A stretch of 64,000 bases of DNA from Candidatus Aegiribacteria sp. (GCA_030600545.1 JAUVLV010000006.1:1-64000); one strand, 5' to 3'. Counted from the stretch's first letter, positions 8,796 to 16,242 are shown. The notes: generated by a model from the letters alone, not told the origin. Translations and numbers: made by a program.

Positions 8796-9342
8796 CCGGA
8801 AAAAAGCCCTTGAATTACTTGAAGAGAATCTCAGCAACAGGAACCTCATACGTCACTGCCTGGCGTCCGAAGCCGTTATGCGCAGGCTTGCGGAGGACAG
8901 GGGAGAGGATCAGGATATCTGGGGTACTACCGGTCTTCTGCATGACCTTGACTACGAAAAAACCGCTGATAACCCCGCTAAACACGGTCTTGTTACCGCT
9001 GAAATGCTTGAGGGGCAGCTCCCGGAAGAATCGATAAATGCTATAAAAGCACATAATTATGAGAATAACGGTATCGAGAGAGTTTCTAATCTGGATTATC
9101 TTCTCGCCGCAGGAGAGTCAATAACCGGTCTGATAGTTGCAGTTGCCCTGGTTTACCCCGGGAAGAAACTTCAGCCTGTAAAATTGAAATCAGTTACAAA
9201 GAGAATGAAAATGGCCGCCTTCGCCCGATCGGTTCCCAGAGAAACCATCAAAGATTGCTCCAGGGCCGGATACGAACTGAACGAATTTATTCGCCTTTCC
9301 CTTGAAGCAATGAAGGGGATAGCTTCGGAAATAGGCCTTTAA
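8779..9342 (+). CDS. HD-domain protein (HDIG-type)
   Basis: The 187-aa protein begins at a GTG inside the end of nnr. It has the HD-superfamily layout: an RHCLASEAVMRRLA helix with the first His, then LLHDLDYEK with the metal-binding HD pair, then KHGLVTAEML and IKAHNYEN with further His ligands. HD proteins are usually nucleotidases or phosphodiesterases; the substrate cannot be told from sequence. It is the last gene of the acpS operon, and the variable region starts right after it. Confidence 0.8.
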   Translation: MSTLISRKKALELLEENLSNRNLIRHCLASEAVMRRLAEDRGEDQDIWGTTGLLHDLDYEKTADNPAKHGLVTAEMLEGQLPEESINAIKAHNYENNGIERVSNLDYLLAAGESITGLIVAVALVYPGKKLQPVKLKSVTKRMKMAAFARSVPRETIKDCSRAGYELNEFIRLSLEAMKGIASEIGL

Positions 9343-9411
9343 CGACAAACGTCCTGTAACTGCTGTTTGAATTCCTCTAATTTCATCTGTTCCATATCAA
9401 CATCCCAGTAA

Positions 9412-9557
9412 ATGTAACTGCACCATATCAGCGTTACAACAGTAATAGTGTACATATTCTTGTCAAGTCACATCGTCTTGACAGTTAAATAGCTTAATTA
9501 ATATGATATTGCTTAGTAGGTACATTATGCAAGCATCGAGATATGTTGCAGTTACAT
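9412..9557. repeat. 18-bp near-perfect inverted repeat enclosing a promoter
   Basis: The arms ATGTAACTGCACCATATC (9412-9429) and GATATGTTGCAGTTACAT (9540-9557) are complementary except for one base, with 110 bp between. The right arm ends 7 bp before the first cassette junction (GTTCTCC at 9565). It could be an over-long attC-like or attI-like recombination site, or an unrelated stem-loop. Nothing else is visible in the 250-bp gap between the HD gene and the ORF6N gene except the promoter inside it. Confidence 0.6.
9478..9507 (+). promoter_or_regulatory. Strong sigma70-like promoter upstream of the cassette array (Pc-like position)
   Basis: A perfect TTGACA (9478-9483) is followed after 18 bp by TATGAT (9502-9507, 5/6). 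The predicted start near 9514 lies about 50 bp upstream of the first cassette boundary and reads into it. This is where an integron Pc promoter would lie. Confidence 0.65.
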
Positions 9558-9592
9558 AATCATTGTTCTCCGATAGAGCAGAAAGGAAATAA

Positions 9593-10132
9593 TTGCCTGA
9601 AAAATCAAAGGATCTCACAGAACATCGTATTATCTCAAGCATCTTAATCGTTCGGGATACGAAAGTTATTCTTGATTCTGATCTTGCTAAACTGTATGGA
9701 GTTGAAACTCGCCGTTTAAATGAGCAAGTTCGGCGTAATCTTTCCAAATTCCCAGATGACTTTATCTTTCAATTGTCCAAAGAGGAATTCGAAATCTTGA
9801 AGTCGCAAATTGCGACATCAAGTTCCAGCTGGGGTGGACGCAGAAAACCACCAATTGTCTTTACTGAGTATGGCGCATTACAGGCTGCAAATTTGCTGAG
9901 CTCAGAACAGGCAAACAGAATGAGCGTTTTCATTATACGAGCATTTATCAAACTGCGCGAAATGGCATTCACAAACGAAATACTATCCCGGAAATTCGAG
10001 CAATTGGAAAAACAAGTCACTGAACATGATGAAATCTTGATAAAATTAGTTCAAGAAATTAGAAAACTGATAGATCCACCCAAGACTTCAGCAAAGAAAG
10101 CGATAGGTTTTAGAAGTCCCGATAAGAAGTAA
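9593..10132 (+). CDS. ORF6N-domain protein (cassette 1 cargo)
   Basis: The 179-aa product carries an N-terminal ORF6N DNA-binding domain (about 8-105): RIISSILIVRDTKVILDSDLAKLYGVE, RRNLSKFPDDFIFQL and VFTEYGALQAANLL are characteristic (first block spans residues 12-38). A coiled coil follows (about 120-160), then a basic tail. ORF6N proteins occur in phages and accessory islands and are thought to bind DNA. Here the gene is the only content of a 651-bp cassette. The TTG start has GAAAGGA upstream. The base composition is noticeably more AT-rich than the neighbouring housekeeping genes. Confidence 0.85.
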   Translation: MPEKSKDLTEHRIISSILIVRDTKVILDSDLAKLYGVETRRLNEQVRRNLSKFPDDFIFQLSKEEFEILKSQIATSSSSWGGRRKPPIVFTEYGALQAANLLSSEQANRMSVFIIRAFIKLREMAFTNEILSRKFEQLEKQVTEHDEILIKLVQEIRKLIDPPKTSAKKAIGFRSPDKK

Positions 10133-10140
10133 TAATATGC

Positions 10141-10222
10141 GGAGAACAAATGCATGAACCAGTCACAAATGCAAAGCTATGACCCAGAGTAATATCTGTG
10201 CTGGTTATGCAGAGCGTTAGAG
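10141..10222 (+). other. attC-like recombination site A (ends cassette 1)
   Basis: R'' is GGAGAAC (10141-10147) and R' is GTTAGAG (10216-10222). L'' TGCATGAACCAG (10151-10162) pairs perfectly with L' CTGGTTATGCA (10201-10211) except for one extra G at 10156. The stem continues with CACA (10164-10167) / TGTG (10197-10200) past an extra T. Extrahelical bases on the L'' side are the hallmark of attC folding. The site is 82 bp and starts 9 bp after the ORF6N stop codon. Confidence 0.88.
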
Positions 10223-10267
10223 AGTGAAAATAGCTTACACCGATAACGAAGTGGAAGAAAGGAAATA

Positions 10268-11557
10268 ATGAAACAGGAAATTCTTAATCTAAGTATTTCT
10301 TTCTCCCTTCTGTTTTTCTCAATATGCAATACCTTTGCTGAACCAATCCCTGAAGTATCTGTAACGGGTTCTTCTGCTCCAGAAGCTCATGAAATCTTCT
10401 CTATTGAAACATCTGAGGATCTTGAATCAATTCTAACTGACGGCTACCCTTTGCCATGGGTTGCTGAAATCCTTGAAGACGAAACTATTCCAGAGAAAGA
10501 CAGATATTGGCTTGACTGTCGGATAAGAGCAATCATTGCCCAGGATTTGCATACTTTCTTCAACAGAGAGGGAGAACCGGTTCAAGTAGATGCTGATTGG
10601 ATAAGGTATGGTGAGGATTACTGGCAGGAACACTTCATCGTCAATCCGCCAGGAGAGTTTCCTATGGGAGAGTATAACCAGATTTCACTTACATTTGACA
10701 CAGAGCCAGATCCAGTAACTGGATTATGGGGAGAGAATGGGTTTGCTTACAATCGATTTGGAGAGAAAACTGGTGAGTTTGCTCTTTGCAACACATCCTT
10801 ACAGCTCTCAAGAGATGGTTCTATTGGCTTAGTGCTTGCTAGAGGTTCACAGAGAGTAACTGAATATGGTCCAGTTTATCTCTATTTTGTCCATAGCGAT
10901 GGAACTTTTTACAAAAATCCTGAAGAACTCTGGATTTACGACTATTCTCTTAGCAAAAGTGGTGAATTCGCTTTACTAGTTCAAAGAAAAGAAAATGAGC
11001 CAGACTCGATTGAAATGTTTGACAGAAGAGGGAATCTGATTTGGGAGCAGGAAGTAACGGCAACAATGTATCAGCGAATATCAATCTCACCAAACAACGA
11101 ATTGTGCTTGATTCCATCAAGTCAGCGAAATCCAATCAATCACTATATCCAAGTTCTTAATACCGCTGATGGTAGTGAACTGGAGGTATACAATGAATAT
11201 CCGATTTTCTCTCCTGATGGAGAAATAGTATGCATTGGATCAACAGTATGTGTATCCTCCGACAATCTTACTGAAATATGTTCTATCGGAAATCCAGATG
11301 AGAGTTTGTCTACTTATGACTTAAGCATTGATAACAACGCAAATCTTTTTGCTGGAATACTACATCCACCAGAAGCCTTGATTTCAGAAGAAACAAAACT
11401 AGCAGTATGGTCTCAAAATGGCTTGATAATACTGGAGCAACCTTTCGTTCGGAACGAGAATATCGTTCTTTCTCCAAACGGAGCATTCGCTATGGTCTTC
11501 TCAGAATACAGCAATACCTCTTCAACTTCATGCACGATTTGGAGGATTGATTTTTGA
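10268..11557 (+). CDS. Secreted protein of unknown function (cassette 2 cargo)
   Basis: The 429-aa product has a clear signal peptide (MKQEILN, hydrophobic core LSISFSLLFFSIC, cleavage after NTFA). The mature part is strand-rich with repeated SP(N/D)GE-type turns (SISPNNELC, YPIFSPDGEIVCIG, LSPNGAFAMV), like WD40 or TolB-type beta-propellers. I cannot name a family. There is no C-terminal sorting domain. The sequence is AT-rich compared with the chromosome around it. AGAAAGGAAATA precedes the ATG. Confidence 0.75.
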   Translation: MKQEILNLSISFSLLFFSICNTFAEPIPEVSVTGSSAPEAHEIFSIETSEDLESILTDGYPLPWVAEILEDETIPEKDRYWLDCRIRAIIAQDLHTFFNREGEPVQVDADWIRYGEDYWQEHFIVNPPGEFPMGEYNQISLTFDTEPDPVTGLWGENGFAYNRFGEKTGEFALCNTSLQLSRDGSIGLVLARGSQRVTEYGPVYLYFVHSDGTFYKNPEELWIYDYSLSKSGEFALLVQRKENEPDSIEMFDRRGNLIWEQEVTATMYQRISISPNNELCLIPSSQRNPINHYIQVLNTADGSELEVYNEYPIFSPDGEIVCIGSTVCVSSDNLTEICSIGNPDESLSTYDLSIDNNANLFAGILHPPEALISEETKLAVWSQNGLIILEQPFVRNENIVLSPNGAFAMVFSEYSNTSSTSCTIWRIDF

Positions 11558-11647
11558 AGGTGCTAAATAGCGTACCAGCCCGCTGCGCGCGCCCACATCT
11601 AAAAGTAAATTTAAGTTACTTGAAAGATTTGAATTATGAGAATTAAT

Positions 11648-11730
11648 CTCTAACAACCAAATTCAACAGAACTGCGGCTATGTTCTCCCAAAGTTATGTT
11701 ATTGCAGTCAGCTGATTTGGAGCGTTATGG
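11648..11730 (+). other. attC-like recombination site B (ends cassette 2)
   Basis: R'' is CTCTAAC (11648-11654), the exact complement of GTTAGAG at the left end of cassette 2. R' is GTTATGG (11724-11730). L'' CCAAATTCA (11657-11665) pairs with L' TGATTTGG (11713-11720), leaving one extra T. ACTGC (11671-11675) pairs with GCAGT (11704-11708) deeper in the stem. The 83-bp length matches the other two sites. Confidence 0.88.
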
Positions 11731-11749
11731 CTAAAAAAGGAGGACAGTG

Positions 11750-13498
11750 ATGCTAGTATTTGTTTCATTGGTTATTTCTCTGGTCTCTGCAACGAGTGTT
11801 TCAATAACAGAACCGATTGATGGGGAAACCTACGATGGCGACTGGCTGACCGTTCGTGCAATTGTGGAGAATGAGAACGAAACTCCAGACTCAGTTCATT
11901 ACAGTCTAAACGGCCTATCCGTTATTCAGATCCCCAGGCTGGACACTGATTGGCCAACTTACATGCAGAATTACCAGAGGCATGGATACTCCGAATCACC
12001 GGCACCACATACATCAGATATTCTGTGGACTGCTCCGGTCTGCGGAGATTATCATGAATTCCCAACTCCTGCGGTTGTGGATGGGACGGTATACTATCCA
12101 CAGGACGGTGTTGGAGCGGGAGATACTCTCTTTGCTCTCGATTCAGCAACAGGTTCGATAAAGTGGTCCTACCCGGTGGGATATACTGATGACACGGTTA
12201 CACTCAAGAACGGTCTGCTTTATTCTGCATCGGATTCTCTTTTCTGCCTGGATGCAGGGACCGGAGCAAGGGTATGGGCATGGGGAGATGAAGCTGATTT
12301 CCACCAGACCGGCAGCCCTATCGTGACCAATGGTGTTGTGTATTTTGCCACTAGCCATGATTATGACACTTCAAGAGTATATGCAGCAGACGCAGCATCG
12401 GGTCTGATCATCTGGGAGACCGGGTTCTCAGGTGCGCTTGAGACCAGTCTTGCATATTTCGATAATACCATATACATAGCTCTGTTTACAGATTTTATGG
12501 ATTACGACGATCATGAGTCTTTGTTCGCTCTTGATGCCTCGTCCGGTTCCATTCTATGGTCTAACGACCATACCGATGGAGGATACTGGGACTCGTCTCC
12601 GAACATCTATGAAGGGATGCTGTACATCGATGGATGGGATGGTTGCCTGCACGCTTTCGATGCAGAGAATGGTGTTCTCGCATGGGAAACAGTATTACAT
12701 CCCGCCTCCTATCTATTCGGTGTCGAACCAACACCCGCGATACATGATGATCTACTGTTTATCGGTTGCTGTTTCTACGGATGCGGAACGCCTTTCGGTT
12801 ATGTAGGAGCTCACTCCACGACAACTGGTTCGGAAGTATGGAGTATTGTTGATAGGATAGAGCTCCATGGCTCGTTCGGCCTGGCAGAAGATCTCGCATT
12901 CATAGGATCATTCACAAAAGACAGTATATTCGCATTCGATCAGTCAACCGGTGAGATCGAATGGGTTTATGGATTCCAGGGAACCAGGTATGATGGTTGT
13001 CAATCAAGCCCTTCCATAACAGATGGTGTCATGTATATCGCTGCAACTGACGGTAATCTTTACGCATTCGGCACAGGTCTCAAATTCACCTACCTTGATG
13101 ATCTTTTCGCTGGAGTAGGAGCCAATGAATTGATAGCAACTTCCTTTTATGAAGGAGTTGCTATGGCAGTTGATACGATCAACTTCACCGTGACTGGTAC
13201 TGGAATCGAACTTGATCCATTTCGCATGCTTCAGATCAGCGTAAGCCCTAATCCTTTCCATTCAACCGCAAGCATCTCGTTCGAGCTTGCAGAGCCTGGA
13301 TGGACGATGGTGTCCGTGTACGACCTCTCGGGTAGGACCGTCAGAACACTAGAGAATTCAGAACTCGGAGCCGGTCAGCACTCAGTAGCCTGGGATGGAA
13401 CAGGTGAAAACGGTGAGATTCTTGCAACAGGTGTCTATATCTGCAGAATACAATCCGGAGGATTTTCTAAAACCACAGGTCTGTGTCTGTTGAGATAG
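11750..13498 (+). CDS. Secreted PQQ-type beta-propeller protein with C-terminal sorting domain (cassette 3 cargo)
   Basis: The protein has about 582 aa. The N-terminal signal is MLVFVSLVISLVSA. A short Ig-like segment follows (SVSITEPIDGETYDG). Then repeated PQQ_2-type blades run from about 70 to 450, each with the form (L/V)FALD..(T/S)G...W (LFALDSATGSIKWSY, LFCLDAGTGARVWAW, LFALDASSGSILWS, AFDQSTGEIEWVY). The last 85 residues are a FlgD/T9SS-like domain with SPNPF, VSVYDLSGR and GVYICRI. It is probably secreted and surface-displayed; no catalytic site is seen. AAGGAGGA (11737-11744) fits the ATG at 11750; a GTG at 11747 is in frame. Confidence 0.85.
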   Translation: MLVFVSLVISLVSATSVSITEPIDGETYDGDWLTVRAIVENENETPDSVHYSLNGLSVIQIPRLDTDWPTYMQNYQRHGYSESPAPHTSDILWTAPVCGDYHEFPTPAVVDGTVYYPQDGVGAGDTLFALDSATGSIKWSYPVGYTDDTVTLKNGLLYSASDSLFCLDAGTGARVWAWGDEADFHQTGSPIVTNGVVYFATSHDYDTSRVYAADAASGLIIWETGFSGALETSLAYFDNTIYIALFTDFMDYDDHESLFALDASSGSILWSNDHTDGGYWDSSPNIYEGMLYIDGWDGCLHAFDAENGVLAWETVLHPASYLFGVEPTPAIHDDLLFIGCCFYGCGTPFGYVGAHSTTTGSEVWSIVDRIELHGSFGLAEDLAFIGSFTKDSIFAFDQSTGEIEWVYGFQGTRYDGCQSSPSITDGVMYIAATDGNLYAFGTGLKFTYLDDLFAGVGANELIATSFYEGVAMAVDTINFTVTGTGIELDPFRMLQISVSPNPFHSTASISFELAEPGWTMVSVYDLSGRTVRTLENSELGAGQHSVAWDGTGENGEILATGVYICRIQSGGFSKTTGLCLLR

Positions 13499-13501
13499 GA
13501 A

Positions 13502-13581
13502 CCATAACCAGAGGCTGCAGTGGAATACTACTCGCTGAATCCAATTCCTTGTAGGACTATCCACTGAGCCTATTGTTTGGT
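13502..13581 (+). other. attC-like recombination site C (ends cassette 3)
   Basis: R'' is CCATAAC (13502-13508), the exact complement of GTTATGG at the left end of cassette 3. R' is GTTTGGT (13575-13581). L'' AGGCTGCAGTGG (13512-13523) pairs with L' CCACTGAGCCT (13561-13571), leaving one extra G at 13517. ATA (13525-13527) / TAT (13558-13560) can extend the stem past an extra A. It is 80 bp and begins 3 bp after the stop codon of the propeller gene. Confidence 0.88.
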
Positions 13582-13590
13582 ACAAGACAT

Positions 13591-14184
13591 ATGAATGGAA
13601 ACAAACGACGGTACACCGTTCGCCAAGCTACGGAAGCAGATTTACCCGTCCTTGCGGACATCAAGTCACCAATGGCCATCCACAAAGACCGCCTTCTGGA
13701 TGCGGACAGCGAGAAAATGCTCTACATGATTATTGAGGAATTCGGTACTGTTATTGGATTCGGACTTCTCGTTTTCAAGCGTCCACCCACTTGGCCTGAC
13801 GCTAACGACAGCTCCCATCTCCCGGCGATGGTCGACTTGCTTGTCAGCCCGGACCGTCGGAGTCGTGGTGCGGGATCATTCCTCATCAGTTGGATGGAGG
13901 AAACCATACGCTCCAGAGGAGGTAACCATTTGTACATGTGCGTGGACCCGGTCGATAATCCAAGAGCCCATCAACTCTACCTGCGTCTGGGATACTCAAC
14001 TCTCCAGACACAGCCATACAGGTCACATTGGAAGTTCGCGGATTCTGACGGAAACGTGCACGAAGGAAACGTATGGAACATTGATATGGTGAAGGATCTA
14101 AGTCAGAAAACACGGGGGTCACCCAACACTTATGAGGCCACCCTCTGTCAAGGGGCAAAGTTCGTCACTGACAGCATGTGCTAA
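13591..14184 (+). CDS. GNAT-family N-acetyltransferase (cassette 4 cargo, 3' end possibly altered by the IS)
   Basis: The protein has about 197 aa from the ATG at 13591. It shows the GNAT fold: YTVRQATEADLPVLADI at the N-terminus, VDLLVSPDRRSRGAGSFLISWMEE with the acetyl-CoA-binding R/Q-x-x-G-x-G/A loop, and the HQLYLRLGYS motif near 135. The fold is complete by about residue 170. The last 20 or so residues (from 14128 on) read into what I take to be the left end of the IS110 element, so the original C-terminus was probably different. The gene begins 10 bp after R' of site C, as cassette genes usually do. Confidence 0.82.
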   Translation: MNGNKRRYTVRQATEADLPVLADIKSPMAIHKDRLLDADSEKMLYMIIEEFGTVIGFGLLVFKRPPTWPDANDSSHLPAMVDLLVSPDRRSRGAGSFLISWMEETIRSRGGNHLYMCVDPVDNPRAHQLYLRLGYSTLQTQPYRSHWKFADSDGNVHEGNVWNIDMVKDLSQKTRGSPNTYEATLCQGAKFVTDSMC

Positions 14185-14607
14185 CTGTTTTCATTTATCG
14201 TCTTGTATTCAGTCTTCGCGTTCTGTCTTAGTTTCAATATCAGGTTCTGCGCCAAACACTTATCGAGGATCTGCGGCTCATCCTTGATGAACCGGGAAGG
14301 ATTCTTCCTTCTCGTCCTAGAAACACATACGTTCCCTCATGCCGTCCCATTCACAACGTCGGGCTGAATGCCGTAGCATTCACCAGTTAGCTCCGGGTTC
14401 GGGGGAGGAGCAGAACACTTCATCGAATACTTATCATTTCTGCGGGAGCGAAGCGACCATCCAATCAAAGCGTATGTTTACCTGGAATGCGCTGAGGTAC
14501 CTTCATCCTGGTCAAGGCCAGATTCTCTCGAAGTTTCTCTTCGAGGGTACTCATCCAGCTTCTTCCTTTCGGTCACAGTTAGCTGTTCGGCTTGGCCGCT
14601 CCCTCCC
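14185..14607. other. Non-coding end of the IS110 element (candidate bridge-RNA region)
   Basis: No credible ORF lies in this 423-bp stretch. It is rich in structure, including a tight hairpin in which TGAATGC (14365-14371) pairs with GCATTCA (14376-14382) around CGTA, flanked by GG/CC. CAGTTAGCT occurs twice (near 14385 and 14577). IS110-family elements encode a bridge RNA in a non-coding end, and this is the longer one here. That it encodes such an RNA is inference. Confidence 0.35.
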
Positions 14608-15654
14608 TTATACTCTGAGGAATTTTTTCATATCGAATGCCTTCTCGCGCTTTAGCATATAGTAGACCGTTCTTCCAAGCTTGTGGGCAAGGATGAAAAG
14701 AGACTTGGCTTTGCCATGTTTTCTCTCCAGCCGCTTCTTGTACTTCATCCCTTCCGAATTTCCACGCAGGAACAGTACAGCAGCTTCGGAGAACGTCCAC
14801 TTCAGATGAACATTCCCGATCTTGCTTCCGGAAGTTCCATATCGTTTTCCGGCGGATTCTCTGGCACATTTCACCAGCCTGCTGTATGAAGCAAAGTTCT
14901 GCACCCTCGGGAAGCGGTTAATGTCTCCTATCTCGTAGAGAATCGTCAGAGACAAGATTTTCCCGATTCCATAAATGGTTCGGAGCAGGTGAAGTGACTG
15001 TGGATCATGGTTCTTTGCATTGCTCAGAACATGCTTTTTCATGGCTCTGATCTGAACTGCAAATTGGTCTATCATATCCATATTGGTCTTCATACTCATG
15101 TATACATTCGGATCGGTGAAGTGACTCAGAACCTCTTCACGGCGACATTTGTGAGTGATATTGGAAGTGCCGAAGAGAGGCTGATTGTACTGGCTGTTCG
15201 TGTTCTGAACATGGGTGATAAGATCAGCCCTCTTCCGAACCAGGTAATTTCTTCTTCTCAGAAGATCTCTCGTTGCCCTCATCTTCGCAGGATAGACATA
15301 GGCCATGGGGAACATTCCGCCTTTGAGCATGACAGCTATCTTTCCCGAATCTATCCTGTCGTTCTTGGCTTTTCCGCCATGGATGGCTTTCATGTACAAG
15401 GCATGACCAAGAGTGAAAGGTATTCCTTCCTCTGCACATAGATCCGCCACCCAGTACCAGGTGAAGATGCATTCCACTCCGATGACTATATCCGGTCTGT
15501 ATGGTTCGATAGCTTTGAGAAGGGATTCCGGATCAGCTTTCATGTTCCGGTGAAGAACGATTTCACCATCTGAACTGATGATGCAGAGATACATCACCCT
15601 GGCGTGTAGGTCGATGCCGCAGTAATATTGGTGTGTGGTAGTATAGAATCTCAT
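14608..15654 (-). CDS. IS110-family DEDD transposase
   Basis: The 348-aa recombinase has a RuvC-like N-terminal domain with the DEDD acidic residues (YYCGIDLHARVMYLC, VIGVECIFTWYW, KNDRIDSGKIA). The C-terminal Transposase_20 domain has LLRTIYGIGKILSLTILYEIGDINRF and GSKIGNVHLKWTFSEAA (motifs given in part; each lies in the second half). The conserved Ser region of the family lies there. The ORF is full length and looks intact. It runs opposite to the cassette genes. Confidence 0.92.
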   Translation of the reverse strand: MRFYTTTHQYYCGIDLHARVMYLCIISSDGEIVLHRNMKADPESLLKAIEPYRPDIVIGVECIFTWYWVADLCAEEGIPFTLGHALYMKAIHGGKAKNDRIDSGKIAVMLKGGMFPMAYVYPAKMRATRDLLRRRNYLVRKRADLITHVQNTNSQYNQPLFGTSNITHKCRREEVLSHFTDPNVYMSMKTNMDMIDQFAVQIRAMKKHVLSNAKNHDPQSLHLLRTIYGIGKILSLTILYEIGDINRFPRVQNFASYSRLVKCARESAGKRYGTSGSKIGNVHLKWTFSEAAVLFLRGNSEGMKYKKRLERKHGKAKSLFILAHKLGRTVYYMLKREKAFDMKKFLRV

Positions 15655-15687
15655 TGGGTCTCCTCCTTGTTAGGGAAAAAGTTATCA

Positions 15688-15718
15688 CCCTCAGCATACC
15701 AGAATGGCATGCCGAGGG
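15688..15718. other. Hairpin in the short 5' end of the IS110 element
   Basis: CCCTC (15688-15692), GCAT (15694-15697) and CC pair with GG, ATGC (15709-15712) and GAGGG (15714-15718) around an AGAAT loop, with two mismatches. It lies between the transposase start and the inferred IS end, so it may be a terminal recognition structure. Confidence 0.45.
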
Positions 15719-15728
15719 GGAGGCCTCA

Positions 15729-16100
15729 ATGAGTATCAGAGGAATCTGGTTCACTCCTGATCATTGTGAAACATATACTCAATTAGGAGGTGCTTCAGGG
15801 ATTCCTGACAGGAATATTTTCCAGAATATTGTTAGTGGTGCAGTTGATATTGCTATAGCACCTTTTTCGGCCTTTCAGGATTATCTGATAGAGATTCAGC
15901 AGGTATCTATTCCGTTTCATATGAAATCTTCAGGCAGAATCCCAGAACTCTTGAATATCTTGCAGCAGCACCAGCAGATACCGGTAATTTCGGAGAAAGA
16001 TTCCTTATGGGGATGTGTGATGAGCTTCCTAATGGAAATTCGCCTTGATACCGGGCAATATTCCCTGAATCGAATTCCGCTATTAAGGTTTGATCAATGA
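15729..16100 (+). CDS. Doubtful ORF, possibly a gene remnant
   Basis: The 123-aa reading frame begins inside the inferred IS end, so its ATG is probably not original. The early part (IAIAPFSAFQDYLIEIQQVS, EL LNIL) looks mildly protein-like. From about 15960 a different frame reads more naturally (GERFLMGMCDELPNGN then stop), which suggests a frameshifted remnant. I recognise no family. The ORF ends inside the left copy of the 152-bp direct repeat. Confidence 0.2.
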   Translation: MSIRGIWFTPDHCETYTQLGGASGIPDRNIFQNIVSGAVDIAIAPFSAFQDYLIEIQQVSIPFHMKSSGRIPELLNILQQHQQIPVISEKDSLWGCVMSFLMEIRLDTGQYSLNRIPLLRFDQ

Positions 16101-16242
16101 CTCAGTCATGGTCGAAAAGTATACTTCCAGGTTTTCTCGATCGGAACCTGATGGTTACTTTTTCTTCTGCTTCGCCTGTTTCCTGGCGAGGCTGATAACA
16201 GTTCTCGCTGCAGCGATTCTTATCTCCCTGGAATCGTTCCTG
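16091..16242 (-). repeat. 152-bp direct repeat, left copy: orphan 3' end of the GGDEF-HEAT gene
   Basis: This stretch matches 17922-18073 with about ten mismatches (roughly 93 %). Read on the - strand it encodes the last 27 or so residues of the GGDEF-HEAT protein (DSREIRIAAARTVISLARKQ and the lysine-rich end) plus the stop and 65 bp beyond. Most differences are silent. Its outer edge carries the 13-bp palindrome ATGACTCAGTCAT (16097-16109). Confidence 0.85.

Larger units (their letters stand above)
9566..13575 (+). mobile_element. Array of three complete integron-type gene cassettes (no integrase seen; CALIN-like)
   Basis: The array consists of cassette 1 (9566-10216), cassette 2 (10217-11724) and cassette 3 (11725-13575). 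A fourth cassette starts at 13576 with no recognisable 3' site. Each complete cassette has one + strand gene followed by an attC-like site. For all three, the R'' heptamer of its own attC is the exact reverse complement of the GTTNNNN heptamer at its own left junction: GTTCTCC/GGAGAAC, GTTAGAG/CTCTAAC and GTTATGG/CCATAAC. The integron mechanism predicts this, because the six bases after G^TT travel with the cassette. No tyrosine-recombinase integrase is encoded in the window, so this is a cluster of attC sites lacking an integrase, or the distal part of a larger integron. Confidence 0.88.
14128..15734 (-). mobile_element. IS110-family insertion sequence (approximate bounds)
   Basis: The bounds come from an imperfect inverted repeat: ACTTATGAGGCC (14128-14139) against GGCCTCAATGAGT (15722-15734), one mismatch and one extra base. 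Weaker pairing continues inward (CCCTC 14141-14145 with GAGGG 15714-15718). The element would be about 1.6 kb, with its transposase on the - strand, about 480 bp of non-coding DNA on the 3' side and 80 bp on the 5' side. A long 3' non-coding end plus subterminal inverted repeats is the layout of the IS1111 subgroup. Exact ends are inferred. Confidence 0.6.

Noticed and set aside
9354-9439. A possible further attC-like site: CTGTAAC (9354-9360) and GTTACAA (9433-9439) with GCTG/CAGC next to them
   Set aside because: The heptamers agree at 6/7 and the length suits, but the L arms pair poorly beyond GCTG, and no cassette gene precedes it because the HD gene is part of the acpS operon. It could be a decayed site.
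14251-14257. GCCAAAC as the R'' of the missing cassette 4 attC
   Set aside because: One base off the expected ACCAAAC, but no complementary L' or GTT site follows in the next 200 bp.
14352-14393. Hairpin GGCTGAATGC / GCATTCACC followed by GTTAGCT, resembling a short attC
   Set aside because: At about 42 bp it is far shorter than sites A-C, its R''-side heptamer does not match the start of cassette 4, and it lies inside the inferred IS. It is better read as structure in the IS non-coding end.
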